Shown here: positions 10,401-19,000 of the stretch, one piece after another
How the letters are laid out: each line of letters opens with the position of its first letter
How positions within the stretch are numbered: the first letter of the stretch is position 1
Source: Termitidicoccus mucosus
GTDB taxonomy: Bacteria; Verrucomicrobiota; Verrucomicrobiia; Opitutales; Opitutaceae
Assembly (NCBI RefSeq): GCF_038725785.1
Contig: NZ_CP109796.1
Coordinates: forward strand, 620,001 to 684,000
Direction: 5' to 3'
DNA: 64,000 nt
The notes under the pieces: generated by a model
Seen by the model: only the letters and a program-made list of their open reading frames with translations
Databases searched by the model: none
Told to the model about the DNA's origin: nothing
Made by a program: the position numbers and the translations under genes

Positions 10401-12199
10401 CCGTCGGGCGCGGTTTTGTCGAGCTTGAGGCCCATGACGCGGCGGTCGAACCAAGTTTGCCCGGTGGGGTAGAGCTCGGGGATGATGCGGCAGCCGTGGC
10501 GTTCGGCGACGAGGGTGGCGAGGCGGGTTTCGTTGAGCTGCACGGCTCCGTAGCCGTCCATGATGCGGGTGGGGTAGTGGACGCCTTGGTAGATGTTGAC
10601 CGTGGGAAACATGAGGTTTGCGCCGAGGTGGCTGAGGGTTTGCGCGTAGTGTTCGAGGGTCTTGAGGTGCTCGGAGGGGCTCGTGTTTTCACCGCCGAAA
10701 AAGCGAAGCCAGCGGCCGTTTTCCTCGAACCAGTAGCCGAACTCGCGCCCGCGCGAGGGGCCGGCGGGCGCGGGCGGGAGCGGGGTATCCACGATATCGA
10801 TACGGATGCGCGCGGCGGCGGCCCTGAGGCCGGGGACGAGGTTGATGACGGCGACGACGAGATCCTTGGTCCGCAGCGGGTGGAAAAACGCCTCGTGCGT
10901 GAGCATGGCGCCGGTGAGCGGGTAGCGGTCGCCGGTCTCGATGCCGCCGGTGTTGATGACGCCGGTGGCGTTGCCGGCGGACATGGTGTTGTCGGTCACC
11001 CAGAAGCCCATGGTGCGGCGGTCGTTGTCGGGATAATCGACGCGGAGCCGGTAAAGGCGCCCGGGTTCGGGCAGGTCGAACTTGTAGGAAAACCCGTCGG
11101 TGCCCCAGCCGGGCACGGTGCCCCGGCCGGTGCTCTCGCGGTAGCGTCCGGCAGGGGAATCGACGACGCGGGCCGGGCCGTATTTTTCAAAATAGCGGCC
11201 GCGCGGCGGCTCGGCGGCGCAGTCGATGTCGATGACGGTGCGGTAAGAGGTGTCGCCGGACGGGCCGGTGGCGTAGGCGGGGCGGTTTTTCGTGTCGATG
11301 GCGACATAGAGCCCGGCCTTCATGTCGGCGGGGCGCAGGAGTTTTTTCGTTTTCGGGTCGCGGGCGACGACGCGAAACACGCCTTGGCGCGGGAAGGTGA
11401 TGCTGACGGTTTTGACGACGGGGTTCTTAGTAATTGGAAACTGGATACTGGCGAGCGGGACGGGCGCGGCGTCCGCCGCGGGCGCGGGAACGCCGGAGGC
11501 ATCGGCGGCGGCGGGGCTGGTTTCGTCGAGGGCGACGAGTTCGTAGGCGAGCGGCGCGGCGGGCGAGCCGCCTTCGAGGGTGAGCGGGATGGGCTCGCCC
11601 GCGCGGACGACGTTTTGCGCGGCGGGGCGCGAGGCCTCGGCGGCGGTCCCGGGGATGACGACGCGGACATTGCCCGCGGGCGAGCGCGGGTCGGCGGGGC
11701 GCAGTTCCCAGGCGTCGGGAAGCTCGTGATACCAGATGGTGCGGCGCAGGCGGAGCGTGTGTTTGCCGGGCGCGAGCCAGAGATTGGTTTCCTTGAACCA
11801 GGATTTGCGCTTGTCGAATTTCCCGCCGCCCTCGACATCGGCGGGGACGGAGTTGGAGAGCCAGCGGACGGGGCGTCCGTCGAGCCAGAACTCGCGCGTC
11901 CATTCGAGGGGCATGCCGCGCAGCCAAAGCTCGTGCCAGCCGCCGGGCGCGGCGATCTCGAAGTCGTATTCGAGCCAACCCGCGATGCCGGTCATGGTGC
12001 CGGCAGCGCGCTGGGCCTCGGCGTCCACGCCGTCGGCCCAGCCGAGGTCGGAGCGTTCGGCGCTCCAGCCGTTGCGATGGATGACGGAGGCGGCGGGCGG
12101 GGCGGAAAAAACCGCGGGCTGGAGGCCGGGGGCGGAAAGCGCGAAGGCGAGTGCGAGGAGCCGGAGTGCGTTGCGGTGAGGCTGGCGTGTGTCGTGCAT
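7463..12199 (-). CDS. Giant secreted glycosidase-like protein with NHL propeller
   Basis: With start ATG at 12199 (MHDTRQPHRN, then a hydrophobic signal-like stretch) this protein has 1578 residues. The frame is open further upstream to 12754, but that extension would run through the divergent promoter and overlap the receptor gene. N-terminal beta-sandwich modules (about 30-450) precede a probable TIM-barrel region (about 500-900, with GLDWGYDDWTIGQF and conserved Trp, Asp and Glu residues), which is clearly paralogous to the protein at 31941-36146. Residues about 1050-1578 form a beta-propeller with NHL-like repeats (GITADARGNLWVTDPTRHQL), absent from the paralog. I do not recognise a CAZy family. 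A palindromic repeat is inserted in frame at 8290-8346. Role: probable extracytoplasmic glycan processing. Confidence 0.75.
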   Translation of the reverse strand: MHDTRQPHRNALRLLALAFALSAPGLQPAVFSAPPAASVIHRNGWSAERSDLGWADGVDAEAQRAAGTMTGIAGWLEYDFEIAAPGGWHELWLRGMPLEWTREFWLDGRPVRWLSNSVPADVEGGGKFDKRKSWFKETNLWLAPGKHTLRLRRTIWYHELPDAWELRPADPRSPAGNVRVVIPGTAAEASRPAAQNVVRAGEPIPLTLEGGSPAAPLAYELVALDETSPAAADASGVPAPAADAAPVPLASIQFPITKNPVVKTVSITFPRQGVFRVVARDPKTKKLLRPADMKAGLYVAIDTKNRPAYATGPSGDTSYRTVIDIDCAAEPPRGRYFEKYGPARVVDSPAGRYRESTGRGTVPGWGTDGFSYKFDLPEPGRLYRLRVDYPDNDRRTMGFWVTDNTMSAGNATGVINTGGIETGDRYPLTGAMLTHEAFFHPLRTKDLVVAVINLVPGLRAAAARIRIDIVDTPLPPAPAGPSRGREFGYWFEENGRWLRFFGGENTSPSEHLKTLEHYAQTLSHLGANLMFPTVNIYQGVHYPTRIMDGYGAVQLNETRLATLVAERHGCRIIPELYPTGQTWFDRRVMGLKLDKTAPDGVAFMTPEARDIVLRNRDGKLTCAWEAFVYNPLHPRVQQMYADIVGEVADMLGDSPAFAGISTRLMFTWQFQAWSALPGLDWGYDDWTIGQFVRDTGTAVPTAADTTSPDRFHQRYNHLVRGDDAVRERWLAWRCDRLFAFHQKLRDRIRQARADADLVIAYYRQDPGAVYSRDLIGQMREQGIDEPRYTAEPGIRFIASIPYGRRYSTPLADADASDPLWAADIKKINLDSRTAAFTGRYFEVNKNLGWENFGARTGVAAFDACLPTTANELELYSLMLADQDPSLIMTGGNGCMFGTPEIVRPFLREYLAIPDARFERLPGATDPVAVWRHRAADGTVWFYAVNRLPVPVTTTFSLDGASPEVRTAAGNTRIETPNASLRLVIEPYMLRSFRMTGGTLAHCRVETPPDYVEKLRPQIEGARRLRDDIASRRIVPEASGPDAREAIAQLDAAIAAFAAGHYWTARGQLTRLAATRFEYTSGRYIPGVLNRSVPPGVPDFTDAQPRPLQTLLDGHPAAVRDARDAALDEESNTLWVASADGLSAFDAVTGEWKRNLTVFVPHAFEAGTVQHPALPQPLSPPVEAVRIYKPDTSPPALLLVKQGKSLSLLDPATGRTRPTIYGEPVQLPPAKPLPPGVAALSKKITAPAASRSLGGFTQLKVRDGALHYIARGKLMRLENGGIAGLRGTGVPPVGSSGMGDSPMHPSRNAAPVVAYDPGPAFKTEGFESFAFAPGGDLYLASHWNGSARGVNLYRCAKNAAGPGWSAPEYLNNGKPLVAGPDYVAADLAFDAGGNLLVLGSRPSADPKKPATHALCSWNLDTNAAPRPLVDFGKIDTGSGELGLHVLPDGDILVAGGHARAIWRLAPDGKVRWETRRQRGAPPGYTDLRCPLGITADARGNLWVTDPTRHQLLRLDAATGELKQTFGSFADLPLAEGEARLLLNQPAGVAILTDTAGVEWLHIADTGTRRLLRFPLPPEK
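8290..8346. repeat. Palindromic repeat inserted in frame in a CDS
   Basis: Two adjacent palindromes, GCATGGGCGAGTCACCCATGC (one short of full symmetry) and a CACGGGCG...CGCCCGTG element, lie inside the giant glycosidase-like gene. On the coding strand they add GTGVPPVGSSGMGDSPMHP without breaking the frame. The same elements occur intergenically at 21612-21712. The position falls in a loop of the propeller region, where an insertion could be tolerated. Confidence 0.8.
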
Positions 12200-12340
12200 G
12201 AGGAGGGCAGGGTGAAAAACGGAAGCGCGAAAATATATGAACGGAAAATGGAGCGGGGAAATCAACGGGCGTGCAGATTCGGGGAAAAAGGATATGTTTT
12301 CAAAAACAACACGCGACGGCCCCGGGCAATCCGCATCATC

Positions 12341-12353
12341 CTTAATAGTTAAG
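12341..12353. promoter_or_regulatory. Putative LacI-type operator 1
   Basis: CTTAATAGTTAAG is a perfect inverted repeat, CTTAA-N3-TTAAG. It lies in the divergent region between the giant gene (start 12199) and the TonB receptor (about 12507), 36 bp (start to start) from a second copy. It is the best-conserved of seven such sites in the window. Confidence 0.55.
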
Positions 12354-12376
12354 CGGCGTGCGTTCGACGATCCATG

Positions 12377-12389
12377 CTTAACGATAAAG
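12377..12389. promoter_or_regulatory. Putative LacI-type operator 2
   Basis: CTTAACGATAAAG matches the shared 13-bp motif (CTTAA-N3-TTAAG with one mismatch). It pairs with the site at 12341, about three helical turns away on the same face, which would permit cooperative binding or a small loop controlling both divergent operons. Confidence 0.55.
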
Positions 12390-12506
12390 AAGGAAAGGCG
12401 TTGAGGCAGAGCCGGGCAAAAACAAAGAAATGCCCTGCACGCAGGTCGCGTGATCCCGCCCCTTCCCGATACGCCCTCCCCGCAACCAACTCTTATCCCG
12501 CTCCGT

Positions 12507-15500
12507 ATGCACACCGCTCCCTCCCTCCGCCCATCCCATCCTTCCAGCCCGTTCCTCGGCTCGCCGGACATGCAAGTCCTCCCCTCGCTTCCCCTCCGCG
12601 TCGCGGCCACCATGTTCCTTGCCGCCGTCCTGACCGCCGGATTGCCCGGACAAGCGGTGAACCCCGCCCCTGGCGAGAGCGCAAACCCCGATGCCAGCGC
12701 CAGCGCAAACGACCACAAAAAGGAAGAGGAAGTCGTCGTGATGGATGTCTTCACTGTCGAGCGCGAGCGCGACCACGGCTATCAGGCCACCAGCACGCTC
12801 GCCGGCTCGCGCATGGCCACACTCCTCAAGGAAACACCGGCGGTCATCAGCGTGCTCACCAAGGAGTTCATGGACGACGTCGGCGTCACCGACATCTCCG
12901 AACTGGCCTCATGGGGACCGAATGTTTACGTGGACGAGGTTGACACCAACAGCGCCTACACCGAAAGCCTCGTGAATTTCGGACGCCCCGTGGTCACACG
13001 CGGCATCTCCAGCAACCAGGGCCGCGCGCGCAATTATTTCATCAGCATTGTGCCCGGCGATGTGTTCGAGACCGAGGCCATCGAAATCGCCCGAGGCCCC
13101 AACGCTGCCCTCTACGGCGACGGCTCGCTCGGCGGCCTCGTCAGTACCGCAACCAAGCGCGCCAAGCTCCAGCGCGACTTCGCCAAGGTTGAGGTGAAGC
13201 CCGACAGTTGGGGCGGCATTCGCACGAGCATGGACACCAACGCCTCGATGGGCCGCTTCGCCGCCCTCCGCGCGAACTTCCTCTACGAAAGCATGGAGGG
13301 CTGGCGCGACGCGCAATATTCCGAGCGCCGCGCCACGCAAATCTCGGCCACCTTCCGTCCGTTCAAGCGCACGCAGTTGTTCGTCGAGTATTCCGGCGGC
13401 CACGGCGAAAGCAGCGCGCCGCGCGAGAATTTCAAGGACATGTATTCCACCTACAATCCCAACTGGGATTGGTCCGACACCACGCGACTCAAAACCGACT
13501 ATTCCAGCTCTATCAATGGCCCCTATTACACCGCCGCCGAATACGCTCTCCTTGCCAACAACCAGGTCAAATACGCTTGGGACACCTCCGACGCCCCCGT
13601 CGCCGCCGACAGGGTCACCGCCAATGTCGCCCCCGCCGATGTCGGCATCGGGCGCAACGTCGGCACCGTCAGCCCCCACCTCGTTTTCATGAGCAACAAC
13701 GACCCCTACAACCCAGCCCGCTCCATTCCGCTCATGAACTGGGCCGACGCCGTCCGCTCCTCTGGTCTCGGCACCAATTACCCCATTTATCCCACGCAGT
13801 CCGAGAACGCCGCCATCTACACCGGACGCGAAAATTACCCCATGTCGCTCCCCAGCCGCGAATACAGCCACACTCCGAGCAAGACGCCCCTCGGCGAGTC
13901 CGACTGGTATCTCTGGGGTGCCTACCTCACCCAAAGCATCGGCAACCTCGCTATTGAGGTCGGCATGAACCTCCAGCATCGCGACTCCAGCAACTTCCTC
14001 TCTGGCATCAACGAGGTCATCTACTACGACCTCAACGAATACCTCCCCGAGCGAAAGGACGCCCTCACCACTGGCACGAACGAAACCGCTGAAAACACCA
14101 ACCCTAACGCTGGCCGCGCCTTCACCGACACGCACTACGCCCGCGCCTACTCCCGCAATTGGGCTAAGGACTTCCGCCTCATGCTCGCCTACCCCCTCCG
14201 CCTCGGCTTTATGGAGCAGCGCATCGTCGGCATCCTCGGACGCCGCGAGGAATACACCGACTACACCACCAAGGGTTGGGTCCGCACCAACAACGGCAGC
14301 ATAGACACCGATGCCAACCGCGTCTATGTCCGCCGCTACCTCGACGACGGCGACGCTCCTATCCTCAGCGAACCACGCAGCTTCGGCGCCTACGAGGTGG
14401 ACTACCTCACCTACGACCGCTCACTCTCCAAAACCCGCATGAACTACATGCAGGCCGCCATGCAGGGCCGCTATTGGGACGGCATCCTCTCCACCACCCT
14501 CGGCATCCGCCACGACGACTACAAACAGGACCTCACCGACCGCATCAACGGCCGCGGCGGCATCGGCGACCCCACTTACGACCCCGGCACCGGCACATGG
14601 AGCTACGTCAACCCTAGCACCATCGCCATCAACCCCTCCGACCCCGCGAACAACGACGTCCGCTTCCTCTGGCGCGGCGACAATCCCGTCCGCGCCAACG
14701 ACGGCGACCCCACCAACGACTACCCCTCCTCCTTCGGCATGAACTCCGCCATGGCCGGCGTCGTTCTCTGGCCCGTCAAATGGCTCGGCCTCTTCGCCAA
14801 CTACTCCGAAGGCTTCACCTCCGCCGCCAAGGCCAACGACATCCACGGCAACCCCATCGAGCAACCACGCAACAAAGGCGTGGACCTCGGCCTCAAATTC
14901 GAGCTCTTCGACGGCAAAATCTCCGGCCGCATCGGCTACTATAAAAGTAAATCCCGCGGCGCCAACAGCAGCTTCGCCAATGGCCTCGCCGACTCCTTCG
15001 CCACCAACACCAACGGCTCCGACATGTGGGATCGGGCCAAGGAAATCTACCTCTCCGCCTATAACGCCACCCAGGAACAACAGTGGCTCGACAAATACGA
15101 CCGCGCCGAGCAACTCGACGCCGCCATGCGCGCCTACGTGGACTCCATTGACATCGACGCCAACGGCTGGGAACTCGACTTCACCCTCAACCCCACCCGC
15201 GCTTGGGCCATCACCCTCAACGGCGCCCTCACCGACAACGCCCAGAACAACGCCATGCCCGACACCAAGGCCTACTGGAACGAGCACCTCCCCGAATGGC
15301 TCGAACTCGCCAACACCGAAGCCGGCCATGCCGGCGCCTACAACGCCACCGTCGCCGGCAGAATGTCCGAGGGTATCGCTTACGTTGACATGGTCCTCCG
15401 CAACAAGCGCGACGGACGCCCCCTCAATGGCACCCCCGACTACACCGCCAACATCTTCACCTCCTACACCTTCCTCTACGGCCCCCTTAAGGGCCTCCGC

Positions 15501-16004
15501 GTTGGCGCCGGCGCCCAATTCATCGGCCCCCGCATCCTCGGCATCAAAAAATACTGGGATCCCGACGTCCGCAACGGTGTCCCCGACGCCGACGGCAACC
15601 CCACCGACAAAAACGCCGCCGGTCAGGAAGTCCCCCGCGGCTACTGGCGCGAGGAACCCGGCTACGGCTACAAAACCGACTCCTCCGTCCTCGCCAACGC
15701 CATGCTCCGCTACACCTTCAAGCTCTGGCGCCGCGAATTCGTCCTCCAGCTCAACATCAGCAACCTCCTCGGCTTCGACGAATACATCTACTCCGGCGGC
15801 GTCGGCAACGCCACTGCCAGCATGAACTACAACTGGGCGCAACTCGACGAGCACGGCATGCCTGTGAAAAAAGCTGCCTCCGCCAAGATAGACGACAGCG
15901 GCACCACTACCAACATCCAGTATGCCGGCGGCGCCCAAATCCCGACCGGCTTCCGTTACTCCGTCCCGCGCAAGTTCATCCTTACCTTAAGCACCAGCTT
16001 CTAA
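12507..16004 (+). CDS. TonB-dependent outer-membrane receptor
   Basis: This outer-membrane beta-barrel receptor of about 1165 residues would import oligosaccharides or siderophore-like ligands using TonB energy. A signal peptide is visible (RVAATMFLAAVLTAGLPGQA), followed by a TonB-box-like EEVVVMDVFTVE, then the plug domain (SRMATLLKETPAVISVLTKE; IEIARGPNAALYGDGSLGG) and a long barrel ending in the terminal aromatic residue, LTLSTSF. The start is uncertain: GTG 12450, ATG 12507 and ATG 12570 are all in frame, and none has a strong ribosome site; 12570 would start just before the signal peptide. No SusD-like partner follows, as is usual for Verrucomicrobia. Two putative operators lie upstream, and an autotransporter follows after 24 bp, probably in the same operon. 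Confidence 0.92.
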   Translation: MHTAPSLRPSHPSSPFLGSPDMQVLPSLPLRVAATMFLAAVLTAGLPGQAVNPAPGESANPDASASANDHKKEEEVVVMDVFTVERERDHGYQATSTLAGSRMATLLKETPAVISVLTKEFMDDVGVTDISELASWGPNVYVDEVDTNSAYTESLVNFGRPVVTRGISSNQGRARNYFISIVPGDVFETEAIEIARGPNAALYGDGSLGGLVSTATKRAKLQRDFAKVEVKPDSWGGIRTSMDTNASMGRFAALRANFLYESMEGWRDAQYSERRATQISATFRPFKRTQLFVEYSGGHGESSAPRENFKDMYSTYNPNWDWSDTTRLKTDYSSSINGPYYTAAEYALLANNQVKYAWDTSDAPVAADRVTANVAPADVGIGRNVGTVSPHLVFMSNNDPYNPARSIPLMNWADAVRSSGLGTNYPIYPTQSENAAIYTGRENYPMSLPSREYSHTPSKTPLGESDWYLWGAYLTQSIGNLAIEVGMNLQHRDSSNFLSGINEVIYYDLNEYLPERKDALTTGTNETAENTNPNAGRAFTDTHYARAYSRNWAKDFRLMLAYPLRLGFMEQRIVGILGRREEYTDYTTKGWVRTNNGSIDTDANRVYVRRYLDDGDAPILSEPRSFGAYEVDYLTYDRSLSKTRMNYMQAAMQGRYWDGILSTTLGIRHDDYKQDLTDRINGRGGIGDPTYDPGTGTWSYVNPSTIAINPSDPANNDVRFLWRGDNPVRANDGDPTNDYPSSFGMNSAMAGVVLWPVKWLGLFANYSEGFTSAAKANDIHGNPIEQPRNKGVDLGLKFELFDGKISGRIGYYKSKSRGANSSFANGLADSFATNTNGSDMWDRAKEIYLSAYNATQEQQWLDKYDRAEQLDAAMRAYVDSIDIDANGWELDFTLNPTRAWAITLNGALTDNAQNNAMPDTKAYWNEHLPEWLELANTEAGHAGAYNATVAGRMSEGIAYVDMVLRNKRDGRPLNGTPDYTANIFTSYTFLYGPLKGLRVGAGAQFIGPRILGIKKYWDPDVRNGVPDADGNPTDKNAAGQEVPRGYWREEPGYGYKTDSSVLANAMLRYTFKLWRREFVLQLNISNLLGFDEYIYSGGVGNATASMNYNWAQLDEHGMPVKKAASAKIDDSGTTTNIQYAGGAQIPTGFRYSVPRKFILTLSTSF

Positions 16005-16028
16005 CCACAACCGAAAGCATCACCTGCC

Positions 16029-19000
16029 ATGAAAAACAGCTCGCCTTCGCAACGGAAACTTTCGCGCCTCCTCCCGCTTCTCCTCTGCCTCGCCCCGCAC
16101 CTCGAGGGGGCGAATCGCGAATGGGCCGCCACCGGCACCGGCGATTTCGCCGACATGGGCAACTGGAAGGACGCCGCCCCGCCCGCCGCCGGAGACACCG
16201 TACTCATCAACAACGGAGGCACCGCCGTCATCAACGGTGCCTCCATCACCATCAGCCGCCTTGAGGCAGGCGGCACTGGCAAGGACGCTTACGGCGCGCT
16301 CAACATCATCAACGGAGGTACCCTCACCATCGCCACCTATGCCATGATCGGCTACAACAGCGGCAACGCCTCCCAATGGGGCAGTGCCGGCCTCGGTGCC
16401 GTCACCGTCAGCGGCACCGGATCCGTTCTCAAAACCACCTCCAACTCCATTTTCGTCGGACGCGGCAACAAGGCCGTCCTCAACATCATCAACGGCGGAA
16501 CCGCCATCTCTGCTGGCGAGTTCGCCATCGGCGAATCCGCCTCCGGCGTTCTCCCCGACGGCGGCAGCGGCACCGTCAACATCACCGGCGCTGGCTCAAA
16601 CCTCACCGCCACCACCGCCAACATCGGCAAAAACCGCGCAGGCACCATGTTCATCTCCGACGGCGGCTCCGCCAACTTTACCGGCGATGTCACCATCGGC
16701 AACGCCGCCAACTCCGTCGGCGAACTCCACGTCAACGCTGGCGGCCTCTTCAGCATCGCCAATAACAAGGGCCTCTTCGTCGGCGGCAACACCAGCGGCG
16801 CCGGCGTCCTCGGCAGCCGCTCCGGCCTCCTCGCCGGCACCGGCACCCTCAACCTCGGCACCGGCATTGTCACCGTCTCCCGCAACGGCACCCTCTCCGC
16901 CGGCGACAACCCCGGCGAAATCGGCACCCTCTTTATCATCGGCAGCCTCAACCTCGGCACCGTTGCCGACGGTGGCAATGAGAAGTCCGCCCGCCTCAAC
17001 ATTGACCACAACTCCGCCACCGCCGACCTCATCAACCTCTCCGGTGCCGTCACCTTCGGCAGCATCATAAAATTAGACCTCTCCTCGCTCGCCAGCATCG
17101 CCGCCGTTCCCATCATCACCGCTGGCGCCAACCTCCCCGCGCTCCCCGCCGATATCCGTTTTACCATCAACGGTGCCGCCTTCTCTACCCTCGACCGCCT
17201 CGCCGGTGCGCTGCCCTCTGCCTCGCTCTCCGTCAGCGGCTCCCAACTCCTCATGACCGTCGCCTCCACCGCCGCCAACAAACACCTCGTCTGGACGGGC
17301 GCGGTCGGCAACACATGGAACCTCACCGGTACCAACTGGCGCGAAGTCGGCGGAGGTTCTCTTGCCTTTCTCACCGGCGACTCCGTCACCTTCTCCACCC
17401 TTGGTGGCGTGACCAGCGCCACCATCACCGCCGACATCGGCCAGACCGTCTCCCAACTCGCCCTTGTCGGCGACACCAGCTATACTCTCGCCGGCAACTT
17501 CAGTGCCGACGGCTCCCTCGGCAACACCCTCCTCACCGGCACTTCCGGCAAACTCCTTCTCGGCGCGAGCGGTACCGCTTTCAACGGCACGCTCACTCTC
17601 ACCGGCAACAACAACTTCCTCGGTGGCGTGGAACTCCACTCCGGCACCCTCAGCGTCGCCACCGTCCGCAACCTCGGCGCCAGCCTCTCCAGCGTCACCT
17701 TCGCCGGCACCGATGCGAGCGCTTCCACCCTGCTCATCACCGACGACATCACCTTCGATTTCTACTCTAACGCCTCTGGTGACCCCGTCGGGTCGGACAA
17801 CTTGCTAATCAACCCCGGCGTAAACGCCACCGTCCAGATGGCTGCCGGCAAATCGCTCACCTTCGCCCAAAACAGCGGCGGCATGTTTGGCCCGGCCATT
17901 GTCAATCAGGGCAATCTCGCCATCCGCACCGATGGCGGCACGGTCACTTTCGATAGCCTCAATGCAAGCACACCCACTGCCTACGGCGGGGCGGTTGCCA
18001 ACCCCGGCACCCTCTCCATCGACGACGCCCTCTTCATCTCCAACACCGTGGGCGGTCGTGGCGGGGCCATCTATAACTCCGGTAATCTCACCCTCCACAC
18101 GACCCACACCGCCGCCCACACCGGCAACGCCGCCTTGGGTGAAGGCTCCACCGCCGCCGCCTCTGCAGGCGGCTTCCTCTACATGGGGAACAATTCCACC
18201 GCCACCCTCGACATCACCGGCCGCCTCACCATCGGAGACGCCTCCTCGCTCGCAAACCAAACCGACTCCATCGCCAGCCTCAATGCCGACGCGACCCTCA
18301 CCAAGACCGGCACCGGCACCCTCGTCCTCAACGCCGACAACACCCACTACACCGGCGCATTCAACCTCGTCGCCGGCACCGTGCAGGTCAATGGCGCCAG
18401 CGCCCTCTTCGGCGGCGCCATCAACGGCGCGGGCAACCTTGTCCTCAACAACACCGGCGACAACCTCGCCTTCGCCTCCGGCGACTTCCACGGCACCCTC
18501 CGGCTTCAGGGCACCGCTGGCGGCGGGGCCAGCTATCACCTCGACACCGTCGCCGGCATGGCCCCGACCAGAAGCATACTCGCCGCCTCCCATCTCCAAC
18601 TCGCCACCGGCGGCACGCTCTCCATCGGCAGCGGCTCCTACGCCCTCCGCGGACTCGACTTCGCCGGCGGCGATTTCCACACCACCCGCGACGGCTTCGC
18701 CTTTTCCGGCACTCTCCGTGTCGGCGGCACCCTCGCGCTCAGCGACCCGGTGAGCAGCAAAATCATCTTCGACGACTTCAACCCTGGCGACTCGATGGGC
18801 AGTCTCTACACCGGCGGCGGCGGCAGCGTCTTTTCCCTCGACGAAGCCGGAGCCAATGCCGTCCTCCTCATCGCCGCCGACACCCTCGCCGCCGGCCACG
18901 CTGGCCGCACCGTCAAACTCTACGCCAACGACGGCGCCACCGCCATCGCCACCTCTCAAACCATCGCCCTCGACGCCAACGCCGTCGGCACCTTCGAAAA

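Noticed and set aside
9149-12352. Plus-strand open frame of over 1000 codons opposite the giant gene
   Set aside because: Low-complexity Gly, Ala, Arg, Glu and Val composition with no domain; it mirrors GC-rich third positions of the real minus-strand gene.
12200-12754. N-terminal extension of the giant minus-strand gene
   Set aside because: It would cross the divergent promoter region with two operators and overlap the TonB receptor; the ATG at 12199 is followed by a signal-peptide-like stretch.
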